A stretch of 17,872 bases of DNA from JBJXGC01 sp046154545 (GTDB taxonomy: Bacteria; Chloroflexota; Dehalococcoidia; Tepidiformales; Tepidiformaceae): NCBI GenBank assembly GCA_046154545.1, contig JBJXGC010000219.1, positions 1 to 17,872 on the forward strand. The letters are read 5' to 3'. A program made the translations under genes and the position numbers. The notes under the pieces were generated by a model. That model was not told the DNA's origin. It saw only the letters and a list, made by a program, of their open reading frames with translations, and did no database searches. This document shows positions 8,186 through 15,525 of the stretch, piece by piece (position 1 is the stretch's first letter; each line of letters begins with the position of its first letter).

Positions 8186-8476
8186 CTGGAGCATCGACGA
8201 GGCGAAACTACTGGCTGAGCGCTGCCGGACGCTCACGGCGGTGGCGCTCCCTTACGGTCGCGGCTCGGAGTCTGCGGAGCGGCGCTGGAGCATGGAGGAG
8301 GGGGACTGCTGGGGGACGCTACCGGACCGGCACGGCGGGAGGCGGTAGCGCTCCCTTACAGTCGCGGCTCGGAGTCTGCGGAGGGGCGCTGGAGCATCGA
8401 GGACGGGGGACTGCTGGGTGAGCGCTGCCGGACGCGCACGACGGGAGGCGGTGGCGCTCCCTCACGGTCGCGGCTC
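8186..8476. repeat. ~100-bp tandem repeat, about 2.9 copies
   Basis: Three consecutive units begin with CTGGAGCAT at 8186, 8285 and 8389, giving spacings of 99 and 104 bp, and the last unit breaks off near 8476. Each contains, in order, a CTGCTGGG-like or CTACTGGC-like segment, a CGCTGCCGGACG-type segment (diverged in the middle copy), GGCGGTGGCGCTCCC (8237, 8341 and 8447, with one change in the middle copy) and ACGGTCGCGGCTC. The first two end in GGAGTCTGCGGAG. The GCGCTCCC...GGTCGCGGCTC block resembles an interspersed repeat I have seen in several GC-rich genomes, where it yields spurious peptides such as LPYGRGS or SRDREGAPP. Open frames across it on both strands are therefore not credible genes. 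Confidence 0.75.
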
Positions 8477-8814
8477 AGTTGGCCGGGGCCCGCCAGCGCT
8501 CCCCTGTGGCCCGGCGAGGGAGTATGCGGGCCGGAAAGGAGGCTCGGCGGCGGCCGTTTCGGGCGGCTGGGGGAATGGGCGGTGGACAGGCGGTAACTCC
8601 GCCGCGGGCGCCCTTTAGCGGGCCGTGGAGAGGCCGAAAGTTCCATTAGCTCCACAGAATGGCGCGACCAGTCAGGTCAGCGAACGGGCCGAAAGGCCCA
8701 CCGGTAGCCGCGGGGAGGCGGACACCGGCAGCGGACACGACGGCGGCCGAGTCACGAGTGGGACGAATCACGACCGGGCAACGACCCGGGACAACAGGAA
8801 GAGGTAGGAAAATT
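8477..8814. other. Structured, gene-free leader upstream of the pilin operon
   Basis: There is no convincing gene here, though short frames stay open because of the high GC. Visible structures are GGCGG/CCGCC around TAACT near 8590-8604; GTGGAG/CTCCAC (8625-8630 with 8650-8655); a perfect GGGCC-GAAA-GGCCC tetraloop hairpin (8686-8699); and CCGGG/CCCGG near 8775-8790. The sequence GGCCGAAAG appears twice (8632-8640 and 8688-8696). The strong ribosome site AGGAAGAGGTAGGA precedes the first pilin ATG. I tried the c-di-GMP and cobalamin riboswitch consensuses by eye and neither fits. The pilin promoter presumably lies in this interval but I cannot place it. Confidence 0.45.
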
Positions 8815-9000
8815 ATGTCGAAGATGAACAACTGGATGCTCCGCAAGATCGCCGCGTACAAGACCCGCGACGAAGAAGGCCAGGGCCTCGCCGAATACGG
8901 CCTGATCCTCGCCCTCATCGCCGTCGTCTGCATCGCCGCCCTGACCACGATGGGCACGAGCATCACGGGCAAGCTCGGCCAGATCAACGCCGCGCTCTAA
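8815..9000 (+). CDS. flp: Flp-family type IVc pilin, copy 1
   Basis: A 61-residue prepilin that is the main subunit of a Tad/Flp pilus fibre. A short positively charged leader ends in DEEG22, followed by QGLAEY, so Gly22 is the cleavage point and Glu27 and Tyr28 sit at +5 and +6, the Flp signature. The hydrophobic helix LILALIAVVCIAALTTMGTS follows and the mature pilin would be 39 residues. The ATG at 8815 is chosen over longer in-frame starts because AGGA at 8806-8809 is well spaced and the leader length then matches known Flp proteins. It differs from the next gene's product at only six positions. Processing needs a TadV/CpaA-type peptidase, not found in this window. Confidence 0.93.
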   Translation: MSKMNNWMLRKIAAYKTRDEEGQGLAEYGLILALIAVVCIAALTTMGTSITGKLGQINAAL

Positions 9001-9011
9001 ACGTCTCCCAG

Positions 9012-9047
9012 GGTTGGCGCCGCCGGCTTCACACGGCGGCGCCAACC
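9012..9047. promoter_or_regulatory. Perfect 13-bp inverted repeat between the two pilin genes
   Basis: Arms at 9012-9024 and 9035-9047 (GGTTGGCGCCGCC and its exact complement) flank a 10-nt loop. It begins 12 nt after the first pilin stop codon and ends 34 nt before the second pilin ATG. No T-run follows, so complete termination is unlikely. It may stabilise the upstream mRNA end or cause partial termination, letting pilin be made in excess of downstream proteins. Confidence 0.7.
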
Positions 9048-9081
9048 AACCAACCGCCCACCTGAGAAGAAGGAACACGCC

Positions 9082-9267
9082 ATGTCCAAACTGAACACCT
9101 GGATGCTCCGCAAGGTCGCGGCCTACAAGACCCGCGACGAAGACGGCCAGGGCCTGGCCGAGTACGGCCTGATTCTTGCCCTCATCGCCGTCGTCTGCAT
9201 CGCGGCCCTGACCACGATGGGCACGAGCATCACCGGCAAGCTCGGCGAAGTGAACGCGGCGCTCTAG
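9082..9267 (+). CDS. flp: Flp-family type IVc pilin, copy 2
   Basis: A second 61-residue Flp prepilin, identical to the first at 55 of 61 residues. The changes are M4L, N6T, I12V, E21D, Q57E and I58V. None touches the cleavage site G22|QGLAEY or the membrane helix. AAGGAA at 9070-9075 gives a good ribosome site before ATG 9082. At DNA level the hydrophobic core retains identical runs of over 25 nt with copy 1, while flanks differ at synonymous sites, which points to a tandem duplication held under selection. It may mix with copy 1 in the fibre or replace it under certain conditions. Confidence 0.93.
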   Translation: MSKLNTWMLRKVAAYKTRDEDGQGLAEYGLILALIAVVCIAALTTMGTSITGKLGEVNAAL

Positions 9268-9287
9268 GAGCGCACACCAACACCCGA

Positions 9288-9326
9288 TGAAGGGGTGAGA
9301 CGGCGGCTCGCGGTCTCACCCCTTCA
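9288..9326 (+). terminator. Perfect 14-bp inverted repeat after the second pilin gene
   Basis: Arms at 9288-9301 (TGAAGGGGTGAGAC) and 9313-9326 are exact complements around an 11-nt loop. It lies 20 nt after the second pilin stop and 37 nt before the tadE-like ATG. Only a short TTT follows some 5 nt later, so it is either a weak terminator or an mRNA-stabilising structure. Such a site would lower tadE/tadG expression relative to the pilins. Confidence 0.6.
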
Positions 9327-9363
9327 CCATTTCACACGCCGGTAACGGCAGACGGTCAACAAC

Positions 9364-9855
9364 ATGAATGCAGGGAATCAACGGCCAGGCTTGCTACGGA
9401 CCATCAAGGGCCGCTGGCAGGGCGCGCGAAACTGGCGGAACGGACAGTCAGGACAGGCGCTCGTCGAGTTCTCACTGATCCTCCCGGTCTTCTTGATGCT
9501 GCTCTTCGGGCTGGTCGATTTCGGGCGCGGGTTCTACACCTGGCAGCTGGTCACGAACGCGGCCCGCGAGGGAGCTCGGGCGGCCGCCGTCCAGAGCGAT
9601 AGCGCAGGCGTGGACGCGAAGCTCTATGGGAGCTTCTGCAGCGCCTGGCCGACGCCATCATCGTGCGCGCTGGACACGACGAAAATGACCGTGACCAAGA
9701 CCAACATCCAGGGCGCTCGCGGCCAGCAGACCACCGTGGTAGTCGCCTACACATTCAACTTCGTGACCCCTATCGGGCCACTGCTCGCCCTCTTTGGCGG
9801 GTCGAACATTTCGGCGCCGACAATTTCGGCCACAACGTCGATGCGCCTGGAATAG
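9364..9855 (+). CDS. tadE: TadE-like pseudopilin
   Basis: A 163-residue minor pilin-like protein of the Tad system. After a basic leader comes SG30|QALVEFSLILPVFLMLLFGLVDFGRGFY. Gly30 with Glu35 at +5 matches the processing site of Tad prepilin peptidase substrates, and the ALVEFSLILPVFLMLLFGLVDFGR block is the TadE-like family signature. The segment after the helix has NAAREGARAAAV, also typical, then a beta-rich extracellular part with two cysteines (92 and 101) that could pair. TadE-like proteins are thought to start or tune pilus assembly. The ATG at 9364 has no clear Shine-Dalgarno sequence, unlike its neighbours, so this start is less certain. The tadG-like gene follows after 30 nt. Confidence 0.88.
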   Translation: MNAGNQRPGLLRTIKGRWQGARNWRNGQSGQALVEFSLILPVFLMLLFGLVDFGRGFYTWQLVTNAAREGARAAAVQSDSAGVDAKLYGSFCSAWPTPSSCALDTTKMTVTKTNIQGARGQQTTVVVAYTFNFVTPIGPLLALFGGSNISAPTISATTSMRLE

Positions 9856-9885
9856 CGGTGCACGATTCGAAAGGACTGACGAGTC

Positions 9886-11463
9886 ATGTTCCAGACGCTC
9901 AAGTATCGTCTCCTCCACGACCACGAGCGCGGGCAAGCGCTCGCCCTGTTTGCGCTGGGTGTGATGGCATTCTTCGGCTTCGCGGCGATGAGCATTGATG
10001 TCGGGCGCCTGCTCTGGGCGCGAAACAACATCCAGGCGGCCGTCGATGGCGCCGCCCTGGCCGCCGCCCAGAGCATGCAGGGCGGCCAAACGCAGGCTAC
10101 CGCCAAGGCGAACGAATACTGGAATTACAACAACGGGTTCATCGTGAGCCAGGGCCAAAACGTCAGCCTGAATGTGACGTTCCCGCCGGGCAACCTGGCG
10201 GTCAAGCTCCAGGGCAACGCCGACATCCCCACCTGGTTCGCCAGGATCTTCGGGATCGACCACTGGCATGTCTCGGCCAGCGGCACGGCCGCCTCACAGG
10301 TCCTCGACATCTCCCTGGTGCTCGACACCTCCGGTTCGATGTGCTTCTCCAGCAACCCGCCGGCCGACGGCCAATCGACGATCAGGGTGATGGGCCCGGG
10401 CCATGGCAGCGTGGCAGGTGGTTTCGCCCGCCCGACGGTTGCCGCTGCGATCCCGGCCACAGGGCCGAACACGGGCGTAGTGATTTCGCTCAATGACGTG
10501 CGCATCTTCGATCAGACGAACTTCACCAACAACCGCTCGAATTTCGGTAACTGGTGGCCCACTTCGGGGTCGCCCGCGCCGCGTTACTGGAGTTATGACC
10601 CGGCGGGAGCCCTGCGAGCCGGCATAATCATGATCGACGACGAACTCATGCGGATCACGAACCTGAACGCGGCGGCCAACACGCTCACGGTCAGCCGGGC
10701 CCAGCAGAACATGGATAGCAGCCTCTACACCGTCCAGGCTGCGCACGCCGTGGGCGCGAAGGTGAGCTTCTTCATCAACGGGAGCGCGACGGAAACCTAC
10801 TGTCAGAAGGCTGCCGCGTTCGTAACATCACCGACCCAGAACGGACCACACCAGCCGTTTGACTCGATGATCTCCAACGCACACTATTTCACATCGCTTT
10901 TCAACGGCAGTTATGACAAAATCGGCCTCGTTTCGTACTCCACGGCCGCGACGAACCAGAACGGCCTCACGGGGACGTTCGCGACCATCGCTTCGAAGCT
11001 GGACGGCGGCGGTGGCGCCAACGCATTCTTGTTCCCGGACGGGGGCACCAATATCGCCCATGGCATCGCCGTGGGCCGCCAGGTGCTGGATGGCCCGGGG
11101 AAGCGCTCAAACGCCGTCCGCGTGCTCGTCATCCTCACGGACGGCGTGCCCAACCAGTACTGCAGCAATAACGCCGCCTATACGACCGCCGGGACCGCCT
11201 GCACGGTGGCCAGTGCGACGACGCCCGGAAGCTGCCCGGCGTCATCGACAGGCATCACGCACGCCGTCAACCAGGCGGCAGCAGCGAAAGCAGCGGACAT
11301 CACGGTCTATGCGATCGGGCTCGGCGCCGGCGTGCTCGACTGCATCCTGCAGCAGATCGCGGACGCCGGCGGCGGGACCTACTACAAGGCGCCAACGCCG
11401 GCCCAGCTCGACGACGCGTTCGCCGCTATCGCGGCCAAGACGCAGATAGCGCTGACCGAGTAA
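9886..11463 (+). CDS. tadG: TadG-like protein with von Willebrand A domain and large insertion
   Basis: A 525-residue membrane-anchored protein. The N-terminal RGQALALFALGVMAFFGFAAMSIDVGRLL (15-43) and the following NNIQAAVDGAALAAA are the TadG_N/Tad signature. A vWA domain begins with SLVLDTSGSM, whose MIDAS DxSxS is Asp147, Ser149 and Ser151. The fold resumes only at about residue 323 (PFDSMISNAHYFTSLF, then DKIGLVSYS), with Thr388 in GGTNIAHGI and Asp419 in ILTDGVPN completing the metal site. About 165 residues are inserted between, including a beta-rich block reading IIMIDDELMRITNL...NTLTVSRAQ. Cys153 and Cys306 bracket this insertion; four more cysteines (426, 439, 450, 486) lie in the C-terminal half. 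The protein is probably displayed outside the membrane and involved in adhesion or assembly. AAGGA at 9871-9875 supports the start. Confidence 0.88.
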   Translation: MFQTLKYRLLHDHERGQALALFALGVMAFFGFAAMSIDVGRLLWARNNIQAAVDGAALAAAQSMQGGQTQATAKANEYWNYNNGFIVSQGQNVSLNVTFPPGNLAVKLQGNADIPTWFARIFGIDHWHVSASGTAASQVLDISLVLDTSGSMCFSSNPPADGQSTIRVMGPGHGSVAGGFARPTVAAAIPATGPNTGVVISLNDVRIFDQTNFTNNRSNFGNWWPTSGSPAPRYWSYDPAGALRAGIIMIDDELMRITNLNAAANTLTVSRAQQNMDSSLYTVQAAHAVGAKVSFFINGSATETYCQKAAAFVTSPTQNGPHQPFDSMISNAHYFTSLFNGSYDKIGLVSYSTAATNQNGLTGTFATIASKLDGGGGANAFLFPDGGTNIAHGIAVGRQVLDGPGKRSNAVRVLVILTDGVPNQYCSNNAAYTTAGTACTVASATTPGSCPASSTGITHAVNQAAAAKAADITVYAIGLGAGVLDCILQQIADAGGGTYYKAPTPAQLDDAFAAIAAKTQIALTE

Positions 11464-11491
11464 GCGTCCCGGACGCCGGTTTTTCGCCAGG

Positions 11492-11527
11492 GGGCGGACG
11501 GGGTAACCCCGTCCGCCCTTCTTGTTT
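11492..11527 (+). terminator. Intrinsic terminator after the tadG-like gene
   Basis: A perfect 12-bp stem, GGGCGGACGGGG (11492-11503) with its complement at 11507-11518, closes a TAA loop and is followed directly by TTCTTGTTT. This is the best terminator in the window and marks the end of the flp-tadE-tadG module, 28 nt after the tadG stop codon. The cpaB gene downstream therefore needs its own promoter or read-through. Confidence 0.85.
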
Positions 11528-11607
11528 ACCTGCGGTCGAAAAAGGGTGAGATCCGGCCTGTAGGGACGACACCTGCGAGCCGATATAGCAAGGGGAGGAG
11601 TATCCAC

Positions 11608-12513
11608 GTGGCACGACCTATCGCATCTGTAGCAGCGGGATCAAACCGCAACCGCGCCGTCCTCATGCTGGCGGCCGTCTTCGGCATCCTCAGCGCAATG
11701 CTGATGTTCGCCTTTTTGAACAGCCGGGGTGGCGACGGCGGTACAGCAGCGCCCGAGGACACGGGCAAGGCTGAAAGCGTCGTTGTGGCGACGAAGAACA
11801 TCGCCGTTGGCGAGAAGATCGAGCAGGGGGCCATTACCACGCGGACATTCCCGTCGGCGGCGCTCCTCACCGGCTACCAGACGGACGAGAAGCTGGTCGT
11901 GGGCCAGATCGCATCGGCTCCGATTTATGAAGGTGAGCTCATCATCACCGCCAAGGTGACCAAGGCGGCGGACCAGAAAACGCTCGCCTTCAAGGTCCCT
12001 GAGGGGATGCGGGCCCTCTCGCTCCAGGTACCACACGAGGCCTGGATTGCGGCTGGTCTGCCGCAGCCGGGCGACCTGGTCGATGTCCTGGCGATCACCA
12101 CGCTGACAAAGACCGACCCCCTCACCGGCCAGGAACGGCCGGATGTGGTCAGCGGCATCATCGCCGAAAACGTGGAGGTGCTGGCTGTTTCGCAGACGGT
12201 CATCGCGAGCAGTTCCAGCGTCGCCGTCACATCGAAGGACGCGACCGCTACGCCGGACGCTAGCGCGACGCCGGCGGCCGAGGGGCTCCAGTCACGCTCC
12301 TTCGACACAGGCGGCACGTTCGAGAAGGCGATCTCCATCACCCTCGCGCTGAAGCCGGAGCAGGCGGCGAAAGTCGCTCTCATCGACGCGATGAAGGACG
12401 ACATCGGCCAATACCGGCTGCTTTCCAAGCGGGCCGGTGACAACGAGTCGATCCCTGGTACGAAGATCTGGTCATTCGACGACATCTTCACGAGCGCATC
12501 GACCAAGAAGTAA
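11608..12513 (+). CDS. cpaB: CpaB/RcpC-type Flp pilus assembly protein
   Basis: A 301-residue periplasmic or extracytoplasmic pilus assembly factor anchored by one N-terminal membrane helix (about 17-38, RAVLMLAAVFGILSAMLMFA). An SAF domain (about 57-117) follows, with VVVATKNIAVGEKIEQGAI and GQIASAPIYEGELI. The RcpC/CpaB domain contains VPEGMRALSLQV and GDLVDVLAI, and is interrupted by a Ser/Ala/Thr-rich linker near 200-230. In diderms CpaB works beside the secretin; here no secretin gene adjoins it, so it may act alone at the cell surface or wall. The GTG start at 11608 has an excellent ribosome site (GGAGG at 11595-11599). It opens the second Tad module after the terminator at 11492-11527. 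No clear promoter could be assigned in the 144-nt gap. Confidence 0.9.
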   Translation: MARPIASVAAGSNRNRAVLMLAAVFGILSAMLMFAFLNSRGGDGGTAAPEDTGKAESVVVATKNIAVGEKIEQGAITTRTFPSAALLTGYQTDEKLVVGQIASAPIYEGELIITAKVTKAADQKTLAFKVPEGMRALSLQVPHEAWIAAGLPQPGDLVDVLAITTLTKTDPLTGQERPDVVSGIIAENVEVLAVSQTVIASSSSVAVTSKDATATPDASATPAAEGLQSRSFDTGGTFEKAISITLALKPEQAAKVALIDAMKDDIGQYRLLSKRAGDNESIPGTKIWSFDDIFTSASTKK

Positions 12514-12537
12514 GGAACCCAGAAGGCAGAGACCAGA

Positions 12538-12572
12538 CGGTACGCCACCACCGGGTGGCGTGCCGCAAGGCA
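12538..12572 (+). promoter_or_regulatory. Two overlapping hairpins in the cpaE leader
   Basis: A 12-bp stem with one G-U pair joins 12538-12549 to 12554-12565 around ACCG. A second small hairpin, TGCC-GCAA-GGCA (12561-12572), has a GNRA tetraloop and uses TGCC that belongs to the first stem, so both cannot form fully at once. The cpaE ribosome site (GGAGAGG, 12574-12580) begins 2 nt later. There is no T-run, so this looks more like a translation or RNA-stability element than a terminator. Confidence 0.4.
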
Positions 12573-12586
12573 CGGGAGAGGACAAC

Positions 12587-13810
12587 ATGGCACGAATACC
12601 GCAGGTCCTGGTCGTGGACCCGGACAAAGAATCGAGCGCGGAAGTCCAGAAGCTGTTGAACCAGCTCGGATTCGCCGTGATCGGAAGCGCTGGCTACGGC
12701 GTCGAGTCGTTCACGATGGCGTTCCAGTCGCGGCCGGACGTCATCCTGATGCGCGTGGAGGAACCGCTCGTGCGGCCCATCCAGACGCTCTCGCGGATCA
12801 ACGACGGCCTCCCCGACCTGCCGATCGTGGTCTTCTCGAGCGGCGCGAACATCCGGCTCATGCGCCAGTCGATGGTCTCCGGGGCATCGGACTACCTCCA
12901 GGAGCCGCTGAACTCGGACGAAGTAGAGGCCTCGGTCATCCGCGTGCTGGAGCGCAAGGAGCGCGAAGGCATGCGGCGGCGCGGTGAGCTCGAGGACCCG
13001 ATCCCCCAGGGCACGATCATCACGGTGTTCGGGGCCAAGGGCGGCATCGGCAAGACGACCATCTCCTCGAACCTCGCCGTCGCCCTCTGCACCGAGGCCC
13101 ACCAGACGGTGGCCCTGGTGGACATGGACACCCGTTTCGGCGACGTCGCGATCACGATGGACATCCCCGTCGAGCGGTCGATCGCGGACCTCGCCCGGAA
13201 CCTGGACAACGTCGATCGCAACACGCTCAAGGATTTCCTCGTCCAGCACGAGTCGGGCGTGCGGATCCTACCGGCGCCGACGCGGCCCAGCGACTGGCGG
13301 AATCTGAACGCGCGGCACATCCGGGACGTCGTCGATGTCCTGGCCCAGACGCACGACTTCGTCATCCTCGACACGCCCGGGACGTTCAACGAGATTGTCG
13401 CGGCAGCCATCGAAGTGGGGACGATGATCCTCCTGGTGACGACGCTCGACATGGCCTCGATCAAAGACACGGTGCTCGCCCTGGAGATGCTCCATGAGCG
13501 CTTTGGGAACGACGAAGAGCGGATCAAGGTCGTCCTCAACCGGGCGGGAATGGACACCGGGGTGCGGGAGAAGGACGTGGCCGCCACGCTCGACGCGCCG
13601 TTGTGGTGGCGAATCCCCCAGGACAACGAAGTGATGAAAGCGGCGCAGCTCGGCCGCCCGATCGTGATGGCGAAGCCCAACTCGAAGGTCTCCGTCGAGA
13701 TCCGCGAGATGGCCCGCGCCCTCGCCGGCGTGCGCGAACGGAACAAGAAGGCGAGCAAGAGCAGCGGCCCGATAAGCCGGTTCGCGAACCGGTTCCGCAA
13801 GAGCGCTTAA
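12587..13810 (+). CDS. cpaE: CpaE/TadZ-type pilus localisation ATPase
   Basis: A 407-residue MinD/ParA-like protein that places the Tad apparatus at its cellular site. Residues 1-125 form a receiver-like domain with early acidic residues in VVDPDKE. The phospho-acceptor position reads LMRVEEP (Arg56 in place of Asp) and the KP motif reads LQEPL (Glu106 in place of Lys), so it should not be phosphorylated; this is usual for the atypical receiver of TadZ/CpaE. The ATPase follows, with the deviant Walker A KGGIGKTT (Lys151, Lys156) and switch motif VDMDTRFGD (Asp179, Asp181), then FVILDTPG. The C-terminus is basic. The ATG at 12587 is preferred over an in-frame ATG at 12437 that would overlap cpaB; GGAGAGG lies just upstream. 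The cpaF gene starts 22 nt after the stop. Confidence 0.92.
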   Translation: MARIPQVLVVDPDKESSAEVQKLLNQLGFAVIGSAGYGVESFTMAFQSRPDVILMRVEEPLVRPIQTLSRINDGLPDLPIVVFSSGANIRLMRQSMVSGASDYLQEPLNSDEVEASVIRVLERKEREGMRRRGELEDPIPQGTIITVFGAKGGIGKTTISSNLAVALCTEAHQTVALVDMDTRFGDVAITMDIPVERSIADLARNLDNVDRNTLKDFLVQHESGVRILPAPTRPSDWRNLNARHIRDVVDVLAQTHDFVILDTPGTFNEIVAAAIEVGTMILLVTTLDMASIKDTVLALEMLHERFGNDEERIKVVLNRAGMDTGVREKDVAATLDAPLWWRIPQDNEVMKAAQLGRPIVMAKPNSKVSVEIREMARALAGVRERNKKASKSSGPISRFANRFRKSA

Positions 13811-13832
13811 GACAGAGAAGGAGGCCAGCACT

Positions 13833-15524
13833 GTGGCAGACGATGTTGAACGACGGCCCCCCGCGAGCGGCCAGGTGTTCGGTTGGTCGAGCGCGAGGCG
13901 CCGGCTCGGTGCGCCTCCGCTGAACGAGGACGCACAGGGCGCCGGCGGCCCGCCAAAGCCGGCCACACCCTTCGACCCCGACGACGGTGCGCGGCCTACG
14001 GCCGACGGGACCATGCCATCACCGGCGCGGCTTCGCCCATCGGGCCAGCTCGCCCCCGGACGGGGGCGCTGGGGCGTCGGCGACGGCCAGCCAGAAGCCG
14101 CCCCCCAACCGCCAACAGGCGGCCCGGCCGAACAGCCGCGCTCGGCGATGCTCCGGCCGGCCTCCGCTTCGGCACCGAACGCCGAAGCGCCGGACCCGGC
14201 GGCTCTCGCCCGGCGGCGGGCAGCCACCGCAGCCGCGGCCGACACCCGCAACCCGGTGGCCGATGCGGCCCGCATCCGCCTGCACGAACTGCTCATCGAA
14301 GAACTGGAACATGGGACACTGGACAAGCTCCCGCCGGAGCAGCAGCGCGAAGCCGTCATCCGCGCCGCCCGCGAGCTGATCACCCAGGAGGGCATCCAGC
14401 TCGGTGGGATGAGCCGCGATGAGCTGCTCGATTCGGTGGCGGACGAAGTCCTGGGCCTGGGCCCGCTGGAGCCCCTTCTGCGGGACCCACGCATCTCCGA
14501 AGTGATGGTCAACGACCTGGACAAGATCTTCTACGAGCAGGACGGGCGCATCTTCCGGAGCCCGGCCCGCTTCCGCGACAAACAGCACGTGATGCGGATC
14601 ATCGAGCGGATCGTGGCGCCTCTCGGGCGGCGGATCGACGAGTCCAGCCCGATGGTGGACGCCCGCCTGCCGGATGGTTCGCGCGTAAACGTCACCATCC
14701 CACCGGCCTCACCCAAGGGTGCGAGCATCACCATCCGGAAGTTCCGGGCGGACAAGATGCGCATGGCCGACCTCATCGCCGTCGGTGCGATGAGCGATGA
14801 AACGGCGGAGTTCCTGGCGATGTGCGTCCGCGCCCACATGAACATCATCATCTCCGGCGGTACCGGCACCGGGAAGACGACGATGCTGAACGCCCTCTCG
14901 GCGTTCATCCCCAACACCGAACGGATCATCACGATCGAGGACCCGTCGGAACTGCGGCTCCAGCAGGAGCACGTCATCACCCTGGAGGCGCGCCCGGCGA
15001 GCATCGAGGGAAAGAACCAGATCAAGCAGCGCGACCTCGTCAGGAACTGCCTGCGCATGCGCCCGGACCGGATCATTGTCGGCGAGGTGAGAGGCGAAGA
15101 GTGCTTCGACATGCTCCAGGCGATGAACACGGGCCACGACGGTTCCATCTCCACGGTCCACGCGAACACCCCGAGGGACGCCGTCGCCCGCCTCGAGAAC
15201 ATGGTCCTGATGGCCGGTATGGACCTTCCCGGCCGGGCTATCCGGGAGCAGATCGCGGCCGCCATCCACGTCTTCATCCAGGTTTCCCGGCTCCAGGATG
15301 GGTCGCGCCGGGTGACGCACGTGACGGAAGTGAGCGGCATGGAAGGCGAGACGATCACCCTCCAGGACATCTTCCTTTTCAAGCTCGACCACATTGACAC
15401 GGACGGGAAGGTCCATGGCCGGATGGAACCGACCGGGATCAGGCCGGGATTCGTGAAGAAGTTCGAAATGGCGGGGATCACCATCCCCGACACGCTGTTC
15501 GCAAGCCGGGCGAAGGAGTGGTGA
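13833..15524 (+). CDS. cpaF: CpaF/TadA-type pilus assembly secretion ATPase
   Basis: A 563-residue hexameric ATPase of the type II/IV secretion family that powers Tad pilus assembly at the cytoplasmic face. Residues 1 to about 143 are Pro/Ala/Arg-rich and look disordered, longer than in many homologues. The conserved core starts near 145 with the CpaF N-domain (LLIEELEHGTLDKL, LGPLEPLLRDPRISEVMVND). The nucleotide-binding part has Walker A GGTGTGKTT (Lys348), the Asp box IITIEDPSEL, Walker B RIIVGEVRGEE (Glu418), and the His-box STVHANTPRDAVARLENM. The GTG start has AAGGAGG at 13818-13824, 8 nt upstream. The 3' end supplies AAGGAG, the ribosome site for the next gene, which starts 1 nt after the stop codon. 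It sits with cpaE, tadB and tadC as the motor and platform module. Confidence 0.95.
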   Translation: MADDVERRPPASGQVFGWSSARRRLGAPPLNEDAQGAGGPPKPATPFDPDDGARPTADGTMPSPARLRPSGQLAPGRGRWGVGDGQPEAAPQPPTGGPAEQPRSAMLRPASASAPNAEAPDPAALARRRAATAAAADTRNPVADAARIRLHELLIEELEHGTLDKLPPEQQREAVIRAARELITQEGIQLGGMSRDELLDSVADEVLGLGPLEPLLRDPRISEVMVNDLDKIFYEQDGRIFRSPARFRDKQHVMRIIERIVAPLGRRIDESSPMVDARLPDGSRVNVTIPPASPKGASITIRKFRADKMRMADLIAVGAMSDETAEFLAMCVRAHMNIIISGGTGTGKTTMLNALSAFIPNTERIITIEDPSELRLQQEHVITLEARPASIEGKNQIKQRDLVRNCLRMRPDRIIVGEVRGEECFDMLQAMNTGHDGSISTVHANTPRDAVARLENMVLMAGMDLPGRAIREQIAAAIHVFIQVSRLQDGSRRVTHVTEVSGMEGETITLQDIFLFKLDHIDTDGKVHGRMEPTGIRPGFVKKFEMAGITIPDTLFASRAKEW

Positions 15525-15525
15525 C

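Noticed and set aside
8186..8476. CRISPR array
   Set aside because: The units are ~100 bp, diverged along their whole length, with no short constant repeat and unique-spacer pattern, and no cas gene is nearby.
8010..8618. Short open frames within the repeat region on both strands
   Set aside because: Their products are translations of the repeat units (LPYGRGS, RDREGAPP-like) and lack ribosome sites and coding character.
8477..8814. c-di-GMP or cobalamin riboswitch upstream of the pilins
   Set aside because: Several hairpins and a GAAA tetraloop are present, but the conserved core sequences of these riboswitch classes could not be matched by eye.
12437..12586. Earlier start for cpaE
   Set aside because: It would overlap cpaB and read through the leader hairpins. 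ATG 12587 has a good ribosome site and begins at the receiver-like domain.
13268..14524. 418-residue open frame on the minus strand
   Set aside because: It lies opposite cpaE and cpaF, which both carry clear family motifs. The composition is Ser/Ala/Arg-rich, typical of a shadow frame.
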